Position numbers and translations under genes: made by a program
Part shown: positions 6,941 through 12,801 of the stretch, in pieces
How positions within the stretch are numbered: the stretch's first letter is position 1
Layout: each line of letters starts with the position of its first letter
Notes under the pieces: model-generated
What the model was told of the DNA's origin: nothing
What the model saw: only the letters and a program-made list of their open reading frames with translations
Database searches by the model: none
NCBI GenBank assembly: GCA_035288045.1
Contig: DATEBA010000010.1
Coordinates: 1-17,432 of the forward strand
From: DATEBA01 sp035288045
GTDB lineage: Bacteria > Actinomycetota > UBA4738 > HRBIN12
Direction: 5' to 3'
Length of the DNA stretch: 17,432 nucleotides

Positions 6941-8752
6941 CTAGTTCCGGTTCGCGATCGCCTTCTCGATGACCTCGGTGATCTCCTCGCCGACGAGCTC
7001 GTCGCGCTCGAGGAGAGCATCGCGAAGAGCCGCCACGACGTCGCGCTGCTCGTCCAAGAGCGCGGTCACGCGCGCCTTCTGCGTATCGAGGATGTCCTCG
7101 ACGCGCAGCTTGGCGTCGGGGTCCGAGAGCACCTTGCCGACGAGGTTCTTACGACCGACGGGCCCCTCGGCGACCGCGTCGTACGAGACGAGCGACCCGG
7201 CCATGCCGAACGAGCCGACCATCTTGGCTGCGAGGTCGGTCGCACCAGAGAGATCCGTCGCCGGTCCGGTCCCGGACTCGCCTAGGAACAGCTCCTCGGA
7301 GACCAGCCCGCCGAGGGCGATCGCGACCTGCGATTCGATCTCCGTCCGGGTTCGTGTGAAGCGCTCCTCTTCGTCACCGTGTGCGAGCAGGCCGAGCGCT
7401 TGGCGCCGCTTGATGATCGACAGGACCTCGAGGCGGCGGCCCCTGCCTAGGAAGTAGGCGACCGTCGCGTGGCCGGCCTCGTGGCTCGCGACCGCGGTCC
7501 GCTCGGCGTCCGAGTACACGACCGGCTGCTTGATGCCGATCTCCTCGGTGAGCTTGGCCTCGTAGACGTCGTTCAGCGTCATCTGTCGCCGCCCGTCGCG
7601 TAGCGCCACGAGGAGCGACTCGTCGAAGAGATGCTCGATCATGACCGGCGTGTAGCCGAAGGTGTCGTGCGCCAGGCGATCGCGCACGGAGTCAGCATCG
7701 AGCTGCTCGTGGTGGACCTTCCGCTCGAGGAAGAAGTCGATCAGGTCGCGCCGTCCCTGCTTCGTCGGTACGTCGAAGTACAGCCGGCGGTCGAAGCGAC
7801 CGGGCCGCAGGAGCGCCGGGTCGAGGTTGTCCGCCCGGTTCGTCGCGGCTATCAGCAGGATGTTGTTGTACGCGGGGCTCCGCATGCGCAGCTGCCTGTC
7901 CTCGCGCAGGTATCCGTTCAGCCACTGCACCAACCGGCCGCGGAACCGCGGCCCCCAGGGCGGCTGGTCGAACGACTGCATCTGGATCAGCAGCTCGTTC
8001 ACCATGCCCGTCCCGCCCGGGCCGACCATGCCCGATATCGTCCGGCCAAGACCGGTCGGGTCGGGCGACGCCGCCAGCGCGCCGCGGTCGACGCCGATCG
8101 CGTCTATCTCCTCGATGAACCCGATGGCGCCGCCCTCCCGTCGGGCGGCCTTGCGGAGGGCCTTGAAGAACGACCTGATGCGCGTTGAGGTCATCCCGAA
8201 CCACATCGACTGGAACGCCGGCGCGGCGATGAACAGGAAAGGTACGCCGGCCTGCTTCGCCATCGCCTTGGCGAGGTAGGTCTTGCCGGTGCCGGGCGGG
8301 CCCTCGAAGAGGATGCCCCGCCGCGGGTTGCCGCCGAGCTCCTCGCGGAACGTCGCGTATCCCATGAAGACGTCCAGGGTGCGGATCACCTCGTCCACCT
8401 GACCGTCGAGCCCCCGGACGTCGGTGAGCCCCACCTCGATCTGCTCGGGTCGCACGAAGAGGTGCGGGGACCGCCCCGACATGAACGGCATGAGGACCAT
8501 GAGAAGGATGGCCAGGAAGAGGAGGAGGAGCGGCAGGAAGAAGACCCAGTTCTCCGGGAGCGCCGGGAGCCGGATGGGATCCGTCACGTACCGGTACCAG
8601 AGGTACCCGTCGATCAGGCCGACGATGAGCAGCGCACGAAGCAGCCGCCGGCGTCGGGCGCGCTCCCGGATGCGGAAGACGTCCGCGCGACCGGCGCGGA
8701 GCAACTCCGACCCCTGGAGGATGCCGGCTGTCGAGCTATCGGTCTTGTTCAA
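6941..8752 (-). CDS. FtsH-like membrane AAA+ zinc metalloprotease
   Basis: 603 residues from a TTG at 8752, chosen because GAGGAG sits six bases upstream; the frame stays open to 8950 but the extra 66 residues are Pro/Arg-rich and would push the length past the family norm. Two TM segments (about 37-56 and 68-91) enclose only about 12 residues, unlike the roughly 70-residue periplasmic domain of classical FtsH. AAA domain: Walker A GPPGTGKT (151-158), Walker B GFIEEIDAIG (211-220; FtsH normally has FIDEID), pore region WFGM (184-187), second region of homology IAATNRADNLDPALLRPGRFDR. About 35-40 extra residues lie between Walker B and that region. Peptidase M41: HEAGH (424-428) with third zinc ligand D500 in GPATDLSGATDLA. 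Likely degrades membrane or misfolded proteins; probably a paralogue of housekeeping FtsH. Confidence 0.9.
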   Translation of the reverse strand: MNKTDSSTAGILQGSELLRAGRADVFRIRERARRRRLLRALLIVGLIDGYLWYRYVTDPIRLPALPENWVFFLPLLLLFLAILLMVLMPFMSGRSPHLFVRPEQIEVGLTDVRGLDGQVDEVIRTLDVFMGYATFREELGGNPRRGILFEGPPGTGKTYLAKAMAKQAGVPFLFIAAPAFQSMWFGMTSTRIRSFFKALRKAARREGGAIGFIEEIDAIGVDRGALAASPDPTGLGRTISGMVGPGGTGMVNELLIQMQSFDQPPWGPRFRGRLVQWLNGYLREDRQLRMRSPAYNNILLIAATNRADNLDPALLRPGRFDRRLYFDVPTKQGRRDLIDFFLERKVHHEQLDADSVRDRLAHDTFGYTPVMIEHLFDESLLVALRDGRRQMTLNDVYEAKLTEEIGIKQPVVYSDAERTAVASHEAGHATVAYFLGRGRRLEVLSIIKRRQALGLLAHGDEEERFTRTRTEIESQVAIALGGLVSEELFLGESGTGPATDLSGATDLAAKMVGSFGMAGSLVSYDAVAEGPVGRKNLVGKVLSDPDAKLRVEDILDTQKARVTALLDEQRDVVAALRDALLERDELVGEEITEVIEKAIANRN

Positions 8753-8758
8753 CGGTCG

Positions 8759-8764
8759 CTCCTC
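8759..8764 (-). promoter_or_regulatory. Shine-Dalgarno GAGGAG setting the TTG start of the FtsH-like gene
   Basis: GAGGAG on the minus strand, six bases before the TTG at 8752. It is the only good ribosome binding site near the N-terminus and supports the 603-residue form. Confidence 0.65.
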
Positions 8765-8774
8765 GACGGTCGCG

Positions 8775-8789
8775 CTTCCCTGTGGGAAG
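8775..8789. promoter_or_regulatory. inverted repeat CTTCCC-TGT-GGGAAG upstream of the FtsH-like gene
   Basis: Perfect 6-bp arms with a three-base spacer, 23 bases upstream of the TTG start and inside the divergent spacer shared with the XRE-type regulator gene. It could be an operator for that regulator or a leader hairpin near the ribosome binding site. Confidence 0.35.
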
Positions 8790-8809
8790 GGACCCGACCA
8801 CGACGCCCT

Positions 8810-8815
8810 ATCGTA
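8810..8815 (-). promoter_or_regulatory. possible -10 (TACGAT) for the FtsH-like gene
   Basis: TACGAT on the minus strand, giving a leader of about 50 bases that would contain the inverted repeat at 8775-8789. No -35 match at 16-18 bases; weak evidence. Confidence 0.25.
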
Positions 8816-8932
8816 CGGTGGAGTCTCGATCGGCGCATCCGTCCTTCGTCCTTCAGGGTCCACGAGAGGCCTAGCCGGGATGCCGCGCCACCGGACGAGC
8901 GGATAAGGTGCGGGCCGGACCGAAGGAGTTCC

Positions 8933-9310
8933 GTGGCCAGGAAACGACAACCCCCCGTCGCCGACGCCGATCGCAGGGAGATCGGTGGGCTGCTGCGCAC
9001 CGTCCGCCGCGCCGCCGGGTACCGCTCCGTCGAAGCGGCGGCTCTAGTGCGAGGGTGCCCGGCGGCGCGGCAGACCATCTACGCGTACGAGCGAGGCGGC
9101 CTGGTCCCTTCGCTCCAGCAGTTCCTCGAGCTCGTGGAGTTCTACGCGACCAAGCCCAGCGACGGCTCGAAGACCGAGGAGGATCTCCGGGCTCAGGCGG
9201 TCGCGGCGATCGCCCGTGCGATCGCGCTGGACGCGTACCACTTCACCGACGCGATGGCGCTGATGCAGCGGCTGCAGCCGAAGCCTGCGGGGCGACCGCG
9301 CCGATGCTGA
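8933..9310 (+). CDS. XRE-type helix-turn-helix protein
   Basis: 125 residues from a GTG preceded by AAGGAG (four-base spacing). Residues 16-72 resemble a Cro/C1-type five-helix HTH: EIGGLLRTVRRAAGY, then ARQTIYAYERGGLVPSLQQFLEL, where IYAYERG matches the recognition-helix/turn pattern of XRE proteins. The C-terminal 50 residues are helical (DLRAQAVAAIARAIALDAY) and may dimerise; no ligand domain is visible. It is transcribed divergently from the FtsH-like gene across a 180-base spacer and overlaps the epimerase start by seven bases, so the two are probably co-translated. It may regulate either neighbour; the target is inferred from position only. The open frame extends upstream to 8462 across the FtsH-like gene, but that part is shadow. 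Confidence 0.75.
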   Translation: MARKRQPPVADADRREIGGLLRTVRRAAGYRSVEAAALVRGCPAARQTIYAYERGGLVPSLQQFLELVEFYATKPSDGSKTEEDLRAQAVAAIARAIALDAYHFTDAMALMQRLQPKPAGRPRRC

Positions 9311-9705
9311 CCGAAGTCGACCACGTCGGCATCGCAGTCGAGGACCTCGACGGCGCGGTCGAGAGCTACAGGCGCGCGCTGGGCATCGAACCGTTCTTCC
9401 GCGAGCGCGTGGAATCCCAGGGCGCGGAGGAGGTCCTGTTCCGCGTGGGGACGACCTACGTCCAGCTCGTCGCCGCGTTGGGTCCCGAAACCCCCGTCGG
9501 CAAGTTCCTGGCCAAACGAGGGCCGGGCCTCCACCACGTCGGCTATCGCGTCGATGACGTGGCTGCCGCGCTCGCGCGGCTGAAGGCCGGGGGGGTCCCG
9601 CTCATCGACGAGGAGCCGCGCCCGGGCTCGCGCGGCACGTCGATCGCCTTCGTCCATCCCAAGGGCATGGGCGGGGTCCTGGTCGAGCTCGTCCAGGAGC
9701 CCTAG
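9304..9705 (+). CDS. mce: methylmalonyl-CoA epimerase (VOC family)
   Basis: 133 residues, the size of bacterial methylmalonyl-CoA (and ethylmalonyl-CoA) epimerases, which interconvert the 2R and 2S CoA thioesters. Two VOC beta-alpha-beta-beta-beta modules are visible: MLTEVDHVGIAVEDL at the start and GLHHVGYRVDDV in the middle. Metal ligands fit H7, Q54, H78 and E128 (GVLVELV). The ATG lies seven bases inside the XRE-type gene, implying coupled translation. Its TAG stop and the TAG of the convergent ccr share the same CTAG, leaving no intergenic terminator. Neighbouring ccr makes ethylmalonyl-CoA, so this enzyme may act on ethylmalonyl-CoA as well as methylmalonyl-CoA; that extension is inference. 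Confidence 0.9.
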   Translation: MLTEVDHVGIAVEDLDGAVESYRRALGIEPFFRERVESQGAEEVLFRVGTTYVQLVAALGPETPVGKFLAKRGPGLHHVGYRVDDVAAALARLKAGGVPLIDEEPRPGSRGTSIAFVHPKGMGGVLVELVQEP

Positions 9706-10943
9706 GGCAGGTCTTTCAGACCGGGCGCCGGCGCCGATACGAGGATCGAGACGTTGCCCTCGGGTAGCTTCCCCTCGTCCATCAGCTGGTGGACCATCCC
9801 CGTTTCCTCATAACGGTACGTGTGCCCGAGCGTGGTCTGGATCTTCCCCTCTCGTACGAGGTCGTTGAAGGCAGCGGCCTGCGCGTCGTTGAAGAGGTGC
9901 GAGCCCTGCAGGCGCTTCTGCATCACCCACATGTAGCGCAGGTCGACGACCGCGCTGTAGCCGGAGGTCCCAGCGCAGATCACGACCATTCCGCCCCGAT
10001 CGGCGACGAAGATCGACGTCGGGATCGTGTCCTCGCCGGGATGCTCGAAGACGATCGCAGGGCTCTTCTTCTCCCCTACCGCCTCCCAGACGGCCTTCCC
10101 GAACGCCTTGGCGCCCTCGAACCACTCACGCCAGGCCGGGTCCTTCCAGTGCGGCGGGACGCCCCAATGTGAGAAGTCCTTGCGGTTGATGTAGCCGGCC
10201 GCGCCTAGCGACTTGCAGTACTCCCCCTTCTCATCGGAGGAGACGACCGCTACCGGGATGCCTCCCGCGGTCTTGGCCAGCTGGATCGCCAGAGAGCCCA
10301 GCCCGCCGGAGCCGCCCCAGACGAGAACCACGTCGCCCTCCTTCACGGTGTTGGGCGGCCACCCCTGAAGCATCCGGTACGCCGTCGCGCCGGTGAGGGT
10401 CGGCGCCGCCGCCTCCTCCCACGTGAGGTGCTCGGCCTTAGGAAGGCACTGGTGGGCCTGGACCTTGCAGAACTGCGCGAACGAGCCCCAGCAGGTCTCG
10501 TAGCCCCACACGCGGAACGAGTCGAGGACGCCGGGGTCGACGCCGTCCTTCAGCTTCGGGTCGTCGAGGTTCCACTGGCCGGCGTGAACCACCACTCGGT
10601 CGCCCACCTTCACGTTCGCGACGTTCGACCCCACCGCGTAGACGACCCCCGAGGCGTCGGAGCCGCCGATGTGGAACTCGGTCGGCTCTCCCCACCGCGC
10701 CTGAACCTTCGTCACGTCGATCGGGATGCCGCGCGCGGCCCAGACGTTGTTGAAGTTCACCCCAGCCGCCATCACGAAGACGAGCGCCTCGTCGGGCTCC
10801 ACGTCGGGTACGTCGATCACCTCGTCCCCGAACGCGTCCTTAGGCTCCCCGTATCGATCGGGCCGGATGAGCTGCCCGTGCATCCTCGCGGGCACCTCGC
10901 CGAGAGGGGGGATCTCGCCGATCTCGTATACGTCCTTGCCCAT
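9702..10943 (-). CDS. ccr: crotonyl-CoA carboxylase/reductase
   Basis: 413 residues, medium-chain dehydrogenase/reductase fold. It reductively carboxylates crotonyl-CoA to ethylmalonyl-CoA with NADPH and CO2, the signature step of the ethylmalonyl-CoA pathway and a polyketide extender source. Diagnostic features: N63 in AAGVNFNNVWAARG (CO2-binding Asn position), VWGYETCWGSFAQF (145-158), HLTWEEAAAPTLTGATAYRML, nucleotide-binding VWGGSGGLGSLAIQLA (208-223), FEHPGED (299-305) and GSHLFND with H349. Sequence features are those of Ccr rather than plain enoyl reductases or quinone oxidoreductases. ATG 10943 has an eight-base match to the anti-Shine-Dalgarno (GAGGTGAT), and a TTGTCG/TATCGT promoter sits just upstream, so the gene is monocistronic. 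It converges on mce with a four-base overlap. Confidence 0.95.
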   Translation of the reverse strand: MGKDVYEIGEIPPLGEVPARMHGQLIRPDRYGEPKDAFGDEVIDVPDVEPDEALVFVMAAGVNFNNVWAARGIPIDVTKVQARWGEPTEFHIGGSDASGVVYAVGSNVANVKVGDRVVVHAGQWNLDDPKLKDGVDPGVLDSFRVWGYETCWGSFAQFCKVQAHQCLPKAEHLTWEEAAAPTLTGATAYRMLQGWPPNTVKEGDVVLVWGGSGGLGSLAIQLAKTAGGIPVAVVSSDEKGEYCKSLGAAGYINRKDFSHWGVPPHWKDPAWREWFEGAKAFGKAVWEAVGEKKSPAIVFEHPGEDTIPTSIFVADRGGMVVICAGTSGYSAVVDLRYMWVMQKRLQGSHLFNDAQAAAFNDLVREGKIQTTLGHTYRYEETGMVHQLMDEGKLPEGNVSILVSAPAPGLKDLP

Positions 10944-10946
10944 GGG

Positions 10947-10954
10947 ATCACCTC
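10947..10954 (-). promoter_or_regulatory. strong Shine-Dalgarno (GAGGTGAT) of ccr
   Basis: Eight consecutive bases complementary to the 16S rRNA tail, with seven bases from GAGG to the ATG. It fixes the ccr start and predicts efficient translation. Confidence 0.75.
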
Positions 10955-10976
10955 GGGTCGGTCGGGAAGTGCCCCG

Positions 10977-11005
10977 ACGATATTCGAGCGCACTCGGGGC
11001 GACAA
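10977..11005 (-). promoter_or_regulatory. sigma-70-type promoter of ccr
   Basis: On the minus strand: -35 TTGTCG (11005-11000), exactly 17 bases, -10 TATCGT (10982-10977). Expected transcription start is near 10970, giving a leader of about 27 bases with the strong Shine-Dalgarno. This is the best-formed promoter in the window. Confidence 0.65.
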
Positions 11006-11023
11006 ACCCTCCGGTGGCCCAGG

Positions 11024-11185
11024 GTGGGACCCCGCTCGAACGGGACTCGATTCGAGTTCGCGGGCGTGAACATCTTCGACGTGCGCGACGACCTGTTCCT
11101 ACGCGGCCGGATCTGCACGGAACTCGTGTGTGACGCGGGCGGTATCGAGGCCCAGATCGAGCGGATGCGGACTGGCGACACCTAG
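11024..11185 (+). pseudogene. 5'-truncated NTF2/SnoaL-like domain remnant
   Basis: The frame ending at TAG 11183-11185 encodes about 53 residues from a GTG at 11024. NGTRFEFAGVNIFDVRDD followed by RGRICTEL resembles the last beta strands of SnoaL/NTF2-like proteins (pattern of a hydrophobic strand, D/N-G/D turn, then another strand), and ends in a helical tail with QIERMRTGDT. A complete domain needs about 70-80 more N-terminal residues, and upstream the frame runs into the ccr promoter without matching sequence. No Shine-Dalgarno precedes the GTG. It is most simply a gene that lost its 5' part; a tiny functional ORF is less likely. The rest of the 10944-11211 gap holds only the ccr promoter. 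Confidence 0.45.
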
Positions 11186-11211
11186 GTCGGACCGGCCATC
11201 GTCATCTCCGA

Positions 11212-12138
11212 TCATCCCGAGGCCACGCTCGCCGGGCAGATCAGGCGACGGGGGCACCAGCCGCACCACGCGCCCGGGCGGAGCTCGGCCTCGCGGCCGC
11301 CTGCGAGGGCGCTCGCCGAGCGGGCCGCCGCGACCACCCGGTCTGCGGCGTGGAAGAGCACAATCTCATCGACGTCCTCGGCCTGCCACTCCGCCGAGTC
11401 GAGGAAGAGGCTTGCGACCCGGTACGGAGGAACGCCGAACCGAAGCGTCATGAGGAGTGAGTAGAAGCGCATGTCCTCGGGGTACTCGGGGTACGCGCCG
11501 CCGCTCTTCAGGTCGATCGCCAGGCGCGTCGCTCGGGAGGGCGACGTCGAGTCCGGGCGCCCGAGCACGAGGTCGACGCGACCGGACAGCACCAGCGCGC
11601 CGCCGAGCAGCTCGGCCTTTAGAGGAACCTCGGTCATCGGCGTGAGCTCCTGACGTAGCACTCGGAGCGGCGGCAACGACGCCCGGAACAGCTCGATCCT
11701 TCGCACCGCCTCCATGAGCGCCTCGTCCTGGGCGAGACGTTCGAGCTCGCGCCAGTGGTCGGCGAATCGCGGGTCCTCCTCGACGAGCCGCTCGGCAGCG
11801 AATGCCACCATCGCATGGGGGTCGTCCTCCTCGCGCGCGCCGATCTCGGCCTGGATCGCGCGGTGCAGCAGCGCGCCCGCGGCGCTCTTCGCGGAGTGCT
11901 CGAACGGTGGGTTCTCCCCCGATACCGCAGCGTGATACTTCCCCTCGCAGCGCCCGTGGTCGTTCAGCTTCTCCTTGCCCAGCCAGAGGACGTCGGTGAG
12001 GTCCAGTCCCCGGACCGCACCCTCGATCCGGTCCCGGAGTCGCTGGGTGAGATCTGGCGGGAAGGTCGGCCGCTCTTCCGAGCCGATCAGCCGCTCCAGG
12101 GTCCGCCGCTGCACATTGGTCAGCTCCACGTCGGACAT
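11212..12138 (-). CDS. PD-(D/E)XK nuclease with Cas4/AddB-like Fe-S cluster
   Basis: 308 residues from ATG 12138; a GTG at 12159 would add seven. RecB/Cas4-type nuclease motifs are present: H92 in GALLHRAIQ, D189 in SGRVDLVLG, D209-x-K211 in AIDLKSGG and Y226 in DMRFYSLL (motif III/QxxxY region). One cysteine upstream (C64, GRCEGKYH) plus three at the end (C292, C295, C301 in WCGWCPRRLICP) form the 1+3 pattern that binds a 4Fe-4S cluster in AddB, Cas4 and Dna2. It stands alone: no helicase, cas1 or cas2 is adjacent and no repeats of a CRISPR array are seen. It is transcribed divergently from the ECF sigma gene. Role in DNA repair is inferred; substrate unknown. Confidence 0.85.
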   Translation of the reverse strand: MSDVELTNVQRRTLERLIGSEERPTFPPDLTQRLRDRIEGAVRGLDLTDVLWLGKEKLNDHGRCEGKYHAAVSGENPPFEHSAKSAAGALLHRAIQAEIGAREEDDPHAMVAFAAERLVEEDPRFADHWRELERLAQDEALMEAVRRIELFRASLPPLRVLRQELTPMTEVPLKAELLGGALVLSGRVDLVLGRPDSTSPSRATRLAIDLKSGGAYPEYPEDMRFYSLLMTLRFGVPPYRVASLFLDSAEWQAEDVDEIVLFHAADRVVAAARSASALAGGREAELRPGAWCGWCPRRLICPASVASG

Positions 12139-12174
12139 GCTAGGCCGAGCCCCCGACACGAGCCCCCCGAGAGC

Positions 12175-12188
12175 GGGCCGTTCGGCCC
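12175..12188. promoter_or_regulatory. inverted repeat GGGCCG-TT-CGGCCC in divergent spacer
   Basis: Perfect 6-bp arms, two-base spacer, midway between the nuclease start (12138) and the sigma-factor start (12262). A candidate operator controlling either direction; GC-rich background makes chance occurrence plausible. Confidence 0.25.
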
Positions 12189-12234
12189 TGTCCTGGCTCT
12201 TTTCCGCCTCGCGAGGATCGAAGCGACTAGACGG

Positions 12235-12250
12235 GCCTGGTCCCCCAGGC
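12235..12250 (+). promoter_or_regulatory. hairpin GCCTGG-TCCC-CCAGGC just before the sigma-factor start
   Basis: Perfect 6-bp stem with four-base loop, ending 11 bases before the GTG at 12262. If transcribed it would lie over the ribosome loading region, which itself has no clear Shine-Dalgarno. Could limit translation or act as an operator. Confidence 0.3.
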
Positions 12251-12261
12251 GTTCATGGTGC

Positions 12262-12801
12262 GTGATCGGGAACGCGTCCTCGGGTTCCCTGGCCGTTGGG
12301 GAGGCACAGCCGATAGCGGTCGCGATCGCTCCCCTCACGTTCGAGGAGTTCTTCGAGGTCGAGCGGCGGGGGCTCTTCGGCGCCGTCTACCTGATGACGG
12401 GCGACGTGGGGGAGGCCGAGGACATCGTCCAGGATGCGTTCCTGGCCGTTTGGGAGCGGTGGGACCGCGTTCGCGAGATGGAGCACGCGGCGGGCTACCT
12501 CTACCGGACGGCGATGAACGGCTTCCGGAGCCGCCGTCGCCGGCTCGCGTGCGCCGCGCGGAGGATGATCCCGATCGGGCGGGACGATGACCCCTGTGAG
12601 GCGGCCGACCTCCACGACGAGGTCGTCAGGGCGATGCGCGGCCTCGCGCCGCGACAGAGAGCCGCCATCGTGCTGACGGAACTCCTCGGCTACCGCTCGG
12701 CCGAAGCCGCCGAGCTGCTCGGGGTGAAGCCGACCACCGTCCGGAACCTTGCAGCGCAGGCCAGATGTGCCCTCAAGCGAGCGATGGACGAGCAGCGATG
12801 A
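12262..12801 (+). CDS. ECF-family RNA polymerase sigma factor
   Basis: 179 residues. Sigma region 2 spans about 27-95: FEEFFEVERRGLFGAVYLMTG, then AEDIVQDAFLAVWERW (region 2.2, core binding) and AAGYLYRTAMNGFRSRRRR (2.3-2.4, -10 recognition). Region 4 spans about 124-176: LAPRQRAAIVLTELLGYRSAEAAELLGV, with KPTTVRNLAAQAR as the -35 recognition helix. No region 3, as expected for ECF factors. GTG 12262 is the only reasonable in-frame start before region 2 and gives a 20-residue leader; a shorter form is possible. The stop overlaps the next gene as ATGA, so the membrane protein downstream is probably its coupled regulator. The subgroup was not determined. The stimulus is unknown. Confidence 0.9.
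   Translation: MIGNASSGSLAVGEAQPIAVAIAPLTFEEFFEVERRGLFGAVYLMTGDVGEAEDIVQDAFLAVWERWDRVREMEHAAGYLYRTAMNGFRSRRRRLACAARRMIPIGRDDDPCEAADLHDEVVRAMRGLAPRQRAAIVLTELLGYRSAEAAELLGVKPTTVRNLAAQARCALKRAMDEQR

Noticed and set aside
5768..7285. 505-codon plus-strand ORF over thiolase and the FtsH-like gene
   Set aside because: Antisense shadow crossing two well-defined minus-strand genes; composition is His/Arg/Asp-rich with no recognisable domain.
8753..8950. 66-residue N-terminal extension of the FtsH-like protein
   Set aside because: Low-complexity Pro/Arg sequence crossing the divergent spacer; the TTG at 8752 has GAGGAG at six bases.
10981..11100. Possible tRNA (TTCGAGTTCG-like T-arm)
   Set aside because: No acceptor stem, anticodon arm or D-arm could be paired around it; the sequence reads better as the NTF2-like fragment.
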